From NCBI RefSeq assembly GCF_013778505.1, contig NZ_JAAOWU010000013.1:124001-188000 (forward strand): a stretch of 64,000 nucleotides of DNA, in the 5' to 3' direction. The translations under genes were made by a program, and so were the position numbers. Position 1 is the first letter of the stretch. Each line of letters starts with the position of its first letter. Positions 25,109 to 33,629 of this stretch are shown one piece after another. Under the pieces are notes generated by a model. It did not search any database, had not been told where the DNA came from, and saw only the letters and a list, made by a program, of their open reading frames with translations. The stretch is from Pseudomonas sivasensis. GTDB taxonomy: Bacteria > Pseudomonadota > Gammaproteobacteria > Pseudomonadales > Pseudomonadaceae.

Positions 25109-26548
25109 TTACTCGGCCAGCTTGAAGGTAATGAAGCTGGCGCGCCCCTGACGCAGCACGCGCATCGACACCGAGCGATTCTTCGGCAACGCCTTGGCGA
25201 TATCAGTGAACTGCTTGATGGAGTCAATCGCCTGATTGTTCAGATGGGTGATCACGTCCCCCGGCTGCAGGCCGATCAACGCTGCTGGGCCATCCTGCAC
25301 TTCCTTGATCACTACGCCGCCCTTGAGGTCGAAGCTTTTCTTCTGCTCTTCGGTCAGCTCAACGACTGCAATGCCCAGACGGTTGCTGCTTCGCTCAGCA
25401 CCCGATTTGTTATTGCCGAGGGCGTCCAGAGTCGCACCTTCTTCAGGAATAGCGCCTACCGTCAGTTCAACGTTCTGGCGCTTGCCGTCACGAATTACTT
25501 CCAGCTTGGCCTTGCTGCCCGCCTTGAGTGCACCGACCAGGTGTGGCAGGTCGGCCGACATGACAATCGGTTGGCCATTCATGGTCAGGATCACGTCGCC
25601 GACTTGCAGACCGCCTTTAGCAGCAGGGCCGTCGTCCTGGATCTGTGCAACCAGAGCACCAGCAGGCTTGTCGAGACCGAAGGACTCAGCGAGGTCTTTG
25701 TTCACTTCCTGGATCACTACGCCCAACCAGCCACGGCTAACCTTGCCACCGCTTTTCAATTGGTTGGAAACATCCATGGCCACGTCGATCGGAATAGCAA
25801 ACGACACGCCCATGAAACCACCGGAGCGGGTGTAGATCTGCGAATTGATACCCACTACTTCACCGGCCAGGTTGAACAGCGGGCCACCGGAGTTACCTGG
25901 GTTGATCGGCACGTCGGTCTGGATGAATGGCACGTAGTTCTCATTCGGCAGGCTGCGACCAATGGCGCTGACGATACCCTGAGTCACAGTGTGGTCAAAA
26001 CCGAACGGCGAGCCGATGGCGACTACCCACTGCCCGGCCTTGAGGTCCTGGGATTTGCCCAGTTTCAAAACGGGAAGGTCCTTACCGTCGATTTTCAGCA
26101 GCGCAACGTCGGAACGTGGATCGGTGCCCACCAGCTTGGCTTTCAGCTCGCTGCGGTCGGCCAGGCGCACGAGAATCTCGTCAGCGTCAGCGATCACATG
26201 GTTGTTGGTAAGGATGTAGCCATCAGGGGAAATGATGAAGCCCGAGCCCAGGGACTGCGCTTCACGCTGGCCACCACCACCGCCACGAGGCGTGCGCGGT
26301 TGTGGCATGCCGCGCTCGAAGAACTCTCGCAGCATCGGCGGCAGGCCTTCCAGGTCAGGCATCTGCTGGTTCGACACTTTGCGATCTGGCAGTTTCTGCG
26401 TGGTGCTGATGTTCACCACGGCCGGCGAGGCTTGCTCAACCAATTGGGTGAAATCAGGCAACTCGGCCGCTTGTGCAGGCAAGGCCTGGCCAAGCACCAG
26501 TACCGTGGCGACTATGGATAGGTAGGATTTCAAACGTGGTATCGACAT
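25109..26548 (-). CDS. mucD: Periplasmic serine protease MucD (DegP/DegQ family)
   Basis: 479 residues: signal peptide (1-28, 'LPAQAAE'), trypsin-like domain with His117 ('TNNHVI'), Asp147 ('RSDVALL') and Ser220 ('NPGNSGGP'), then two PDZ domains (about 265-355 and 385-470). In Pseudomonas MucD clears misfolded envelope proteins and damps AlgU activation. It lies 234 bp after mucB, a wide gap for this operon, with a perfect 19-bp palindrome in it, so it may also have its own promoter. Confidence 0.95.
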   Translation of the reverse strand: MSIPRLKSYLSIVATVLVLGQALPAQAAELPDFTQLVEQASPAVVNISTTQKLPDRKVSNQQMPDLEGLPPMLREFFERGMPQPRTPRGGGGGQREAQSLGSGFIISPDGYILTNNHVIADADEILVRLADRSELKAKLVGTDPRSDVALLKIDGKDLPVLKLGKSQDLKAGQWVVAIGSPFGFDHTVTQGIVSAIGRSLPNENYVPFIQTDVPINPGNSGGPLFNLAGEVVGINSQIYTRSGGFMGVSFAIPIDVAMDVSNQLKSGGKVSRGWLGVVIQEVNKDLAESFGLDKPAGALVAQIQDDGPAAKGGLQVGDVILTMNGQPIVMSADLPHLVGALKAGSKAKLEVIRDGKRQNVELTVGAIPEEGATLDALGNNKSGAERSSNRLGIAVVELTEEQKKSFDLKGGVVIKEVQDGPAALIGLQPGDVITHLNNQAIDSIKQFTDIAKALPKNRSVSMRVLRQGRASFITFKLAE

Positions 26549-26617
26549 ACAGCTCCCGTTACGACGAGCAGGGTTGAGCGACAGGGTTCAAGAAACGCCG
26601 AAAACTGCGACCGACAT

Positions 26618-26636
26618 TTTTGTTCCGCGAACAAAA
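26618..26636. promoter_or_regulatory. 19-bp palindrome upstream of mucD
   Basis: TTTTGTTC CGC GAACAAAA, perfect 8-bp arms, about 70 bp before the mucD start. Could be an operator or a weak hairpin. The rest of 26549-26782 shows no gene and no AlgU-type GAACTT element. Confidence 0.35.
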
Positions 26637-26782
26637 CAAGGCCAGAGCCGACAAGCCCTGACCTATAAAAAACATGGGAGATTTTTGCAAGTGAAAATGC
26701 TGATCCAGACATTTCATGCTCTCGACAGCCAGCCTGACATGGACGTACAGTGGAAGAGCAGGATGAACATAGGATTAACAAC

Positions 26783-27745
26783 TCACGGCTGGATGGTGGC
26801 CTTTTTTTCACCGCGCACCGACAGCGCGATACGCTCGGCGGTGCCTATAGGAATTTCACCAACTACCGTCACCATCATTTCGCCGTCCACCGTATTCAGC
26901 CGGCGGGACACAGCAACCGTGGGGCCCAATTGAGTGCGGGTTTCAGTCACGCTCACAGCGCTGATCGGCTCAAGAAATACCGAAAAACGTGCCAGCCCGT
27001 CTTCATACATCAAGCTGTCGACAGTGGCTTTGGTCTGAGCATCTTTACGGGCACTGCTAGTGGTCAGTTGAAAACCCGGCGGCAACCATTCCAAATGCCA
27101 AGCCTGAGTGGGCTCTACTTCCGACGCCTTAGTATCTGAGATAGCGATAGACGTGCATTCACTGCTGGGCTGCAAATCACGATCGGTGGGCGAGGTAGAA
27201 GTATTCAAGCGTGTGAATTGAAAGCGCTCCAGTAACTGCCCTTGATCGTTCAGCAACAGGGACTTGAGCGGCAATGCGGTTTCACGATCCAGATGCAGCT
27301 CAAAGCCATAACGGTATTGATCACGTGGCGTGATCGAAACGATGACTGCATTACGGCCGGCCACGCGGGACTTGCCGATGATGGCCAATTCGTAAAATTG
27401 ATTGAGTTTTTGCGGGTCAAGCGCTCGTGAGGGTGCATCACGCGAATTGCCAATGCCAGCAACCAGCGTGCCGCTGACACATTGGGTGCGGCCATCCACT
27501 CGCACAACTTCCTGGGCAGAACCATCGAGCTGCAAGAGCCGCTCGCGTACCTGACCATTCTGGACACGATGCCAGATGTCGTGGGTGGAAAAACTGCCGT
27601 TACGTTCATAGACGAACGTACCTTCAAAGCTTTGCTGCTGCTCCGCACGCCCAAGTCGAGTCAGCCAATCTTGGGCTTCATCGGCATGGGCGGGTAGTGC
27701 AAACCAACCACTGAGAAACAGCATAAGGAGCGGTATGGCGCGCAT
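26783..27745 (-). CDS. mucB: Sigma-factor regulatory protein MucB (RseB)
   Basis: 320 residues: signal peptide (1-21, 'ALPAHADE') followed by the two-domain RseB/LolA-like fold. The N-terminal domain begins 'DWLTRLGRAEQQQSFEGTFV', characteristic of the family. MucB sits in the periplasm, binds MucA and protects it from the AlgW protease; lipid or LPS signals release it. It starts 16 bp after mucA. No mucC lies between it and mucD. Confidence 0.95.
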   Translation of the reverse strand: MRAIPLLMLFLSGWFALPAHADEAQDWLTRLGRAEQQQSFEGTFVYERNGSFSTHDIWHRVQNGQVRERLLQLDGSAQEVVRVDGRTQCVSGTLVAGIGNSRDAPSRALDPQKLNQFYELAIIGKSRVAGRNAVIVSITPRDQYRYGFELHLDRETALPLKSLLLNDQGQLLERFQFTRLNTSTSPTDRDLQPSSECTSIAISDTKASEVEPTQAWHLEWLPPGFQLTTSSARKDAQTKATVDSLMYEDGLARFSVFLEPISAVSVTETRTQLGPTVAVSRRLNTVDGEMMVTVVGEIPIGTAERIALSVRGEKKATIQP

Positions 27746-27761
27746 AATGCCCCTTAGCGGT

Positions 27762-28343
27762 TTAGCGATTTTCCAGGCTTGCAGCGCGAGCGTATGGCAG
27801 AGCGCTTTCAGTGCCTTTCAAGGCTGATTCCTGTGCGTGTTGGCGCAAGTAGCCTGGAAGACGCTGGTCCTGCGATTGCCCTTGAAGTACACCGTTGGCC
27901 ATAGGGCCAGTGGTGTCAGAGCTTTCCTTGTAGCCGGCCAGTACAGCTGGGCCTTTGACTTGCGGACCGGCCATGACCGGCTGCTGAGTCTGTTGGGCCA
28001 GTTCGGCACCAGCAATTTCGTCCTGGTTGTACAGGCGAACACCAGCAAGCACTGCAACTGTCACCGAGGCAGCGACTGCCAGGCGACCCAGGCTACGCCA
28101 AGGACCACGAGCAGCTTTTGCCGGAACGGCTTCATCGGCCAGCGCAGCAGAAACAGCCGCAGCAATATCCAGACGAGGGATTAGAAGATCCTTATGCATC
28201 ACCGCCCGAGCGACTTGGTAACGAGACCAGGTGTCACGGGTTTCGGCATCATCAAATGCGTTGAGCACTCGACGAAGTTCCAGTTCATCCGCTTCGTTAT
28301 CCATCACTGCGGACAGCGATTCCTGCAGGGCATCACGACTCAT
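27762..28343 (-). CDS. mucA: Anti-sigma factor MucA
   Basis: 193 residues, full length. The cytoplasmic part (1-82) binds AlgU and starts 'MSRDALQESLSAVMDNEADE'; one membrane segment spans about 87-103; the rest is periplasmic and binds MucB. Frameshifts here make P. aeruginosa mucoid, but this copy is intact, so AlgU should be under normal control. It starts 32 bp after algU. Confidence 0.96.
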   Translation of the reverse strand: MSRDALQESLSAVMDNEADELELRRVLNAFDDAETRDTWSRYQVARAVMHKDLLIPRLDIAAAVSAALADEAVPAKAARGPWRSLGRLAVAASVTVAVLAGVRLYNQDEIAGAELAQQTQQPVMAGPQVKGPAVLAGYKESSDTTGPMANGVLQGQSQDQRLPGYLRQHAQESALKGTESALPYARAASLENR

Positions 28344-28375
28344 GGCGGTTCCTCTCTTGGCTGTCGCCGCTGTCT

Positions 28376-28957
28376 TTAGTTTTCCTGCAACAAAGGTTGC
28401 AAGGCTTTATCGATGGCTTCCCGGGCCCGGAAAATCCGTGACCTCACAGTCCCCACCGGACACTGCATGACGCTCGCAATGTCTTCGTAACTCAGACCAT
28501 CGAATTCACGTAAAGTTAACGCCGTACGCAAATCTTCTGGCAGTTGCTGAATTGTGCGATGAACGGTGCCTTCGATCTCGTCGCGCAGCAATGCACGCTC
28601 CGGCGACTCGAGATCTTTGAGGCCGTGATCACCATCGTAAAATTCTGCATCTTCTGAACTTACATCGCTATCTGGTGGGCGGCGTCCGCGAGACACCAGA
28701 TAGTTCTTCGCCGTGTTGATGGCGATGCGGTACAGCCACGTGTAAAACGCACTATCACCGCGGAAATTGCCCAGTGCACGATAAGCCTTGATAAAGGCCT
28801 CTTGTGCAACGTCCTGCGCTTCATGGGTGTCGTGCACAAACCGCACGATCAACCCGAGAATTTTGTGCTGGTATTTCAGCACTAGCAGATCAAATGCTCG
28901 CTTGTCGCCGCGCTGAACGCGCTCGACGAGCTGCTGATCCTCTTCCTGGGTTAGCAT
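28376..28957 (-). CDS. algU: Extracytoplasmic-function sigma factor AlgU (sigma-22, RpoE-like)
   Basis: 193 residues from ATG 28957, chosen because GAGGAG is 5 bases upstream and 'MLTQEEDQQLVERVQRGDKR' is the known start; an in-frame GTG two codons earlier is less likely. Region 2 ('AQDVAQEAFIKAYRALGNFR', 'YTWLYRIAINTAKNYL') and region 4 ('LREFDGLSYEDIASVMQCPV', 'GTVRSRIFRAREAI') are complete. It drives the envelope-stress and alginate genes. Its own AlgU-type promoter lies 60 bp upstream. Confidence 0.97.
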   Translation of the reverse strand: MLTQEEDQQLVERVQRGDKRAFDLLVLKYQHKILGLIVRFVHDTHEAQDVAQEAFIKAYRALGNFRGDSAFYTWLYRIAINTAKNYLVSRGRRPPDSDVSSEDAEFYDGDHGLKDLESPERALLRDEIEGTVHRTIQQLPEDLRTALTLREFDGLSYEDIASVMQCPVGTVRSRIFRAREAIDKALQPLLQEN

Positions 28958-29016
28958 GAACACTCCTCGTTGTACTTGAAGGAGGCTTGCATAACTAAAC
29001 GATCAGGCTTGCAAAC

Positions 29017-29043
29017 ATAGACTCGGACTTTTCGCAAAAGTTC
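29017..29043 (-). promoter_or_regulatory. AlgU-dependent promoter of algU
   Basis: On the minus strand: GAACTT, 16 bases, TCTAT, matching the sigma-22 consensus GAACTT-N16/17-TCtga-like. It lies about 60 bp before the algU start, so algU should activate itself. The remaining gap 29044-29419 carries the nadB leader and no gene. Confidence 0.75.
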
Positions 29044-29419
29044 TCCCCCTTCAAGCAAGTTTCCGGCATGCACTGATTTGGCACACACGAAAAACGCAGC
29101 GCGGGCAACGCCGGCTGCGCGAATAATCTTGTCGCCGGTTTTCTGACGCGTCCAATGCTCCCGACGGGCCAATAAACTCAACGTTTCCCAGCTTTCGGGC
29201 AACCTGCTATTGAGTCAGGGCTTATGCAAAAAGTTCCCGCTCCAACAACCGGCTGATTTTACCCGAGCTGCGCACCGTAATCTCACATTGCCACGAATGC
29301 CCGGCTATTGTGCCGCTCCCCCCCTCTATATACTAGTGGCCCGTGTGACCCTTTGATTCGCCGATCCAGGCCTCCTGTCTGCGCCTGACCTTTGGATCGC
29401 TTTTTGCGGAATCCTTCAA

Positions 29420-31036
29420 ATGAGCCAACAGTTTCAACACGATGTCCTGGTGATCGGCAGCGGCGCGGCAGGATTGAGCCTAGCGCTGACCCTTCCCAGC
29501 CATCTGCGCATTGCGGTCCTGAGCAAAGGCGACCTGGCCAACGGCTCCACATTCTGGGCCCAGGGTGGTGTGGCCGCCGTGCTGGATGACACTGACACGG
29601 TGCAATCCCACGTCGAAGACACCCTCAACGCTGGCGGTGGCCTGTGCAACGAAGATGCGGTGCGTTTCACCGTCGAGCATAGCCGCGAGGCGATCCAATG
29701 GTTGATCGATCAAGGCGTGCCGTTCACCCGCGACGAACACGCGAGCAGTGACGACGGCGGCTTCGAATTCCACCTCACGCGCGAAGGCGGCCACAGCCAC
29801 CGCCGCATCATCCACGCCGCCGACGCCACCGGCGCCGCGATCTTCAAGACCCTACTCGACCAAGCCCGCCAGCGTCCCAACATCGAATTGCTGGAGCAGC
29901 GCGTCGCCGTTGACCTGATCACCGAAAAACGCCTGGGCCTGGACGGCGAGCGCTGCCTAGGCGCCTACGTGCTCAACCGTTCCAGCGGCGAAGTCGACAC
30001 GTACGGCGCACGCTTCACCATTCTCGCGTCAGGCGGTGCGGCCAAGGTCTACCTCTACACCAGCAACCCCGACGGCGCTTGCGGCGACGGTATTGCCATG
30101 GCCTGGCGTTCGGGTTGCCGGGTGGCGAACCTGGAATTCAACCAATTCCACCCCACCTGCCTTTATCACCCGCAGGCCAAGAGCTTCCTGATCACCGAGG
30201 CGCTGCGTGGTGAAGGTGCACACCTGAAACTACCGAATGGCGAACGCTTCATGCAGCGCTTCGACCCGCGCGCCGAACTGGCCCCGCGCGATATCGTCGC
30301 CCGCGCCATCGACCATGAAATGAAGCGCCTGGGTGTCGACTGCGTGTACCTGGACATCAGCCACAAACCCGAAGACTTCATTAAGACCCACTTCCCCACG
30401 GTCTATGAGCGCTGTCTGGCGTTCAATATCGACATCACCAAAGGCCCGATCCCCGTCGTACCCGCCGCGCACTACACCTGCGGTGGCGTGATGGTCGACC
30501 AGCACGGCCGCACCGACGTGCCCGGACTGTACGCGATTGGCGAAACCAGCTTCACCGGCCTGCACGGCGCCAACCGCATGGCCAGCAATTCTTTGCTCGA
30601 ATGCTTTGTCTACGCGCGCTCGGCGGCGACAGACATTCTCGACCAACTGCCGCACATCCCGGTGCCGACCGCCCTTCCCCGCTGGGATGCCAGCCAGGTC
30701 ACAGATTCGGACGAAGACGTGATCATCGCGCACAACTGGGACGAGCTGCGGCGGTTCATGTGGGACTACGTGGGGATCGTGCGAACCAACAAGCGCCTCC
30801 AACGGGCTCAGCACCGCGTGCGTTTGCTGCTGGATGAGATCGACGAGTTCTACAGCAACTATAAAGTCAGTCGTGACCTGATCGAATTGCGCAACCTGGC
30901 CCAAGTCGCGGAACTGATGATCCGCTCGGCCATGGAACGCAAGGAAAGCCGAGGCCTGCATTACACCCTCGACTATCCGCTGATGCTGCCAGAAGCCCGC
31001 GACACTATTCTGGTGCCAACCACCTTCGGCGGCTGA
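29420..31036 (+). CDS. nadB: L-aspartate oxidase
   Basis: 538 residues, the family length. It oxidises aspartate to iminoaspartate, the first step of NAD synthesis. The FAD-binding motif 'VIGSGAAGLSLAL' is at 11-23; 'GSTFWAQGGVAAV' and the conserved 'HYTCGGVMVDQHGRT' and 'TGLHGANRMASNSLLE' blocks are visible; the C-terminal helical domain carries 'RSAMERKESRGLHY'. It is divergent from algU. Its end overlaps the convergent cptA end by 32 bp. Confidence 0.97.
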   Translation: MSQQFQHDVLVIGSGAAGLSLALTLPSHLRIAVLSKGDLANGSTFWAQGGVAAVLDDTDTVQSHVEDTLNAGGGLCNEDAVRFTVEHSREAIQWLIDQGVPFTRDEHASSDDGGFEFHLTREGGHSHRRIIHAADATGAAIFKTLLDQARQRPNIELLEQRVAVDLITEKRLGLDGERCLGAYVLNRSSGEVDTYGARFTILASGGAAKVYLYTSNPDGACGDGIAMAWRSGCRVANLEFNQFHPTCLYHPQAKSFLITEALRGEGAHLKLPNGERFMQRFDPRAELAPRDIVARAIDHEMKRLGVDCVYLDISHKPEDFIKTHFPTVYERCLAFNIDITKGPIPVVPAAHYTCGGVMVDQHGRTDVPGLYAIGETSFTGLHGANRMASNSLLECFVYARSAATDILDQLPHIPVPTALPRWDASQVTDSDEDVIIAHNWDELRRFMWDYVGIVRTNKRLQRAQHRVRLLLDEIDEFYSNYKVSRDLIELRNLAQVAELMIRSAMERKESRGLHYTLDYPLMLPEARDTILVPTTFGG

Positions 31037-31451
31037 ACTTCAGGCGTACCCGCAGGCGCCGATGCACATCGGCGACCTGCGAATCCCGTGGGACACAGAC
31101 GGAACGCACCCGCCACTCGCCCTGAACCCGATAGCGCAATACGACAATCAGCGGCAACGCCAGGCTGTCGGGGCGCAACTGCACGCCGTGCCAACCGCGC
31201 TCATGACTGAACAACTGCCAGCCATCCTCATCGCGACGCAGGCCAACAATCGACGAACGGTGGGTCAACAGGACATGACGCGGCAGCACCCAGGCCGCAT
31301 GGGCCAGGCATAACAGCACGCCAAGGAAAGCAAAGGGGGAATCGAGGACCAACAACACACCCAGCGCGAATAGCTGGGCAAGCACATACGCCGCCAGCAT
31401 TAGCCGTGAGGCCTGCCAGCGGCATTCAAAACGATTACTTGGGCTGAACAC
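31005..31451 (-). CDS. CptA/YgfX-family membrane protein
   Basis: 148 residues from a GTG at 31451, which leaves the family-like start 'SPSNRFECRWQASRLMLAAY'; the longer frame overlaps sdhE and is not credible. Two hydrophobic segments follow at about residues 15-60, then a soluble tail with 'RGWHGVQLRPDSLALPLIVV' and a basic end. In E. coli the sdhE (ygfY)-ygfX pair is kept, and CptA has been proposed as a toxin acting on cell-division or cytoskeletal proteins, though that role is debated. It overlaps sdhE by 17 bp. Confidence 0.75.
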   Translation of the reverse strand: MFSPSNRFECRWQASRLMLAAYVLAQLFALGVLLVLDSPFAFLGVLLCLAHAAWVLPRHVLLTHRSSIVGLRRDEDGWQLFSHERGWHGVQLRPDSLALPLIVVLRYRVQGEWRVRSVCVPRDSQVADVHRRLRVRLKFSRRRWLAPE

Positions 31452-31689
31452 GGTCCAGAATGATCCGAACCATACGCTGCAGCTCAGGATCTTCCGATTC
31501 GGCGCGTTCCATGAACCAGCCGAACATGTCCTGGTCTTCGCATTCGAGCAGACGGACATAGAGGTCGCGATCTACTTTATTGAGCGTGGCGTACACCTCT
31601 TTGGTGAAAGGCACCAACAACACATCCAGCTCCAGCATGCCACGACGGCTGTGCCAGTAGAGGCGATTGATTTCTACTTCTTCGACCAT
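31435..31689 (-). CDS. sdhE: Succinate dehydrogenase assembly factor SdhE
   Basis: 84 residues from ATG 31689, which follows GAGGAG; the frame's longer form is not supported. SdhE attaches FAD to the flavoprotein subunits of succinate dehydrogenase and fumarate reductase. The RGxxE motif is present as 'HSRRGMLELD', followed by the conserved 'LLECEDQDMFGWFM'. Overlaps cptA. Divergent from ygfZ, another cofactor-related gene. Its neighbour nadB also makes a flavoprotein of the same superfamily. Confidence 0.93.
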   Translation of the reverse strand: MVEEVEINRLYWHSRRGMLELDVLLVPFTKEVYATLNKVDRDLYVRLLECEDQDMFGWFMERAESEDPELQRMVRIILDRVQPK

Positions 31690-31829
31690 GGAGCGCTCCT
31701 CAAATAGCGCGCAAGTATACAGGCACCACGGCCCCGGAACAGCCGGCTTTGGTCGCACCATATGGAAACTATCCATTTGCCGGGCGCCCCTCTATGATGC
31801 ACCCATGACTTTTTGACCTGCGATGACCC

Positions 31830-32771
31830 ATGGCTGACTCCGCTTTTTTCTGCCCGCTGTCCCACGAAGGCGTTCTGGCCGTCCGCGGCTCCGACGCTGC
31901 CAAGTTCCTGCAGGGCCAGCTCACCTGCAACCTCAATTACCTGAGTGATACTCAGGCTAGCCTCGGCGCGCGCTGCACGCAAAAAGGCCGCATGCAATCG
32001 AGCTTCCGCATCCTCTTGCAAGGTGACGGAGTATTGATGGCGATGGCCACCGATTTGCTGGAACCGCAACTGGCCGACCTGAAGAAATACGCGGTGTTCT
32101 CCAAGTCCAAGCTCACCGACGAAAGCGCCGCCTGGGTGCGTTTCGGCCTATCGAACGCTGACCATGCACTTGCCAGCCTGAGTCTTGAACTTCCACCCGA
32201 GACTGACAGCGTAGCGCGTGCCGACGCACTGATCGCCATCCGCGTATCCCCAGCCCGCGCCGAACTCTGGGTGCCTGCCGAGCAAGCCGACACCGTGAGC
32301 AGCCAACTGGCCGCTCACGTAAAAGAAGCAAACTTGAATGAATGGCTGCTGGGCCAGATCCGCGCTGGCATCGGCCAGGTCATGCCGCAAACCCGCGAAG
32401 TCTTCATCCCGCAAATGCTCAACCTGCAAGCGGTGGGCGGCGTGAGTTTCAAGAAAGGTTGCTACACCGGCCAGGAAATCGTCGCGCGCATGCAGTACCT
32501 GGGCAAACTCAAGCGCCGCTTGTACCGCCTGAGCCTCAACGCGGCTGACATGCCCGAGCCAGGCACCCCACTGTTTTCCGCCAGCCACAACAGTTCGATC
32601 GGCGAAGTGGTGATTGCCGCAAAAGCTGACCAAGCGATTGAACTTCTGGCCGTATTGCAAGCCGAAGCAGCCGATAGTGGCGATGTGCACTTAGGCACAC
32701 TGGAAGGCCCAGGTTTACAGCTGCTTGAGCTGCCTTATACCCTCGACCGCGATCGAGAAATCCAGCGTTAG
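31830..32771 (+). CDS. ygfZ: Folate-binding protein YgfZ
   Basis: 313 residues, related to aminomethyltransferase (GcvT) folds. The family signature 'KGCYTGQE' is at 209-216, with the reactive Cys211. YgfZ helps assemble or repair certain iron-sulfur enzymes, with folate, and supports MiaB function. The N-terminus 'GVLAVRGSDAAKFLQGQLTC' is typical. Divergent from sdhE and 36 bp before the HDOD gene. Confidence 0.93.
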   Translation: MADSAFFCPLSHEGVLAVRGSDAAKFLQGQLTCNLNYLSDTQASLGARCTQKGRMQSSFRILLQGDGVLMAMATDLLEPQLADLKKYAVFSKSKLTDESAAWVRFGLSNADHALASLSLELPPETDSVARADALIAIRVSPARAELWVPAEQADTVSSQLAAHVKEANLNEWLLGQIRAGIGQVMPQTREVFIPQMLNLQAVGGVSFKKGCYTGQEIVARMQYLGKLKRRLYRLSLNAADMPEPGTPLFSASHNSSIGEVVIAAKADQAIELLAVLQAEAADSGDVHLGTLEGPGLQLLELPYTLDRDREIQR

Positions 32772-32807
32772 TCGCCGTACCTTTTTGCAGCACCCTAGAG
32801 AGCATGA

Positions 32808-33629
32808 ATGAACAAACTGGCGGAAAAAGTCCAACAGGCGTTGGTTAAGGCCATCAACAACGATGACCTGGTTCTGCCGACATTGCCGGAAGTGGCCCTG
32901 AACATCCGTCAGGCCGCTGAAGACCCGGAAATCAGCATCAGCCACTTGAGCAAAGTCATCGGTCGCGACACCGCGCTGTCGGCGCGCCTGATCAAAGTGG
33001 TCAACAGCCCGTTGTTACGCGCCACTCAGGAAGTCACCGACCTGCACACCGCCATCACCCGGCTGGGCACCAACTACAGCAGCAACCTGGCCATCGGCCT
33101 GGTGATGGAACAGATCTTCCACGCCCGCTCCGAAACGGTAGAACAGAAAATGCGCGATGTGTGGCGCCGCAGCCTGGAAGTAGCGGGCGTGAGCTATGCG
33201 TTGTGCCGCAGCCACAGTCAGCTCAAGCCAGACCAGGCAGCGTTGGGCGGACTGGTGCACCAGATCGGCGTGCTGCCGATCCTGACCTACGCCGAAGACC
33301 ACTACGAACTGCTGTCGGACCCGGTCAGCCTCAACCATGTCATCGACAGCATCCACCCGGTATTGGGCGACAAGTTGCTCGGTGGCTGGGACTTCCCGGA
33401 AATGCTGGCGAAACTGCCAGGCCAGTACCTGAACCTGGAACGCGACTCCGCCAGCCTCGACTACATCGACCTGGTGCAGATCGCCGTGCTGTATTGCCAT
33501 CACGGCACCGATCACCCCTTGGCAAAGGTGGAAGTCTCCAACGTGCCGGCGATGAAGAAACTGCGGGTCGACCCCTACAGTGAAAAACTGCGCGCAGAGC
33601 TGGATGAAGCCCGCTTGATGTTCGACTGA
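32808..33629 (+). CDS. HDOD-domain protein
   Basis: 273 residues. The HDOD domain fills about 20-215: 'LPTLPEVALNIRQAAEDPEI', 'LSARLIKVVNSPLLRA', and 'GLVHQIGVLPILTYAEDH'. The metal His-Asp pairs of true HD phosphodiesterases are absent, as usual in HDOD proteins, which act as signalling or scaffold modules. Its end abuts the convergent tctE end exactly. The signalling target is unknown. Confidence 0.88.
   Translation: MNKLAEKVQQALVKAINNDDLVLPTLPEVALNIRQAAEDPEISISHLSKVIGRDTALSARLIKVVNSPLLRATQEVTDLHTAITRLGTNYSSNLAIGLVMEQIFHARSETVEQKMRDVWRRSLEVAGVSYALCRSHSQLKPDQAALGGLVHQIGVLPILTYAEDHYELLSDPVSLNHVIDSIHPVLGDKLLGGWDFPEMLAKLPGQYLNLERDSASLDYIDLVQIAVLYCHHGTDHPLAKVEVSNVPAMKKLRVDPYSEKLRAELDEARLMFD

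Noticed and set aside
25073..26521. 482-codon plus-strand frame over mucD
   Set aside because: Mirror frame of mucD, whose catalytic motifs prove the minus strand is coding.
27762..28343. Mucoid-type mucA frameshift
   Set aside because: The mucA frame is complete to a normal length with its membrane segment.
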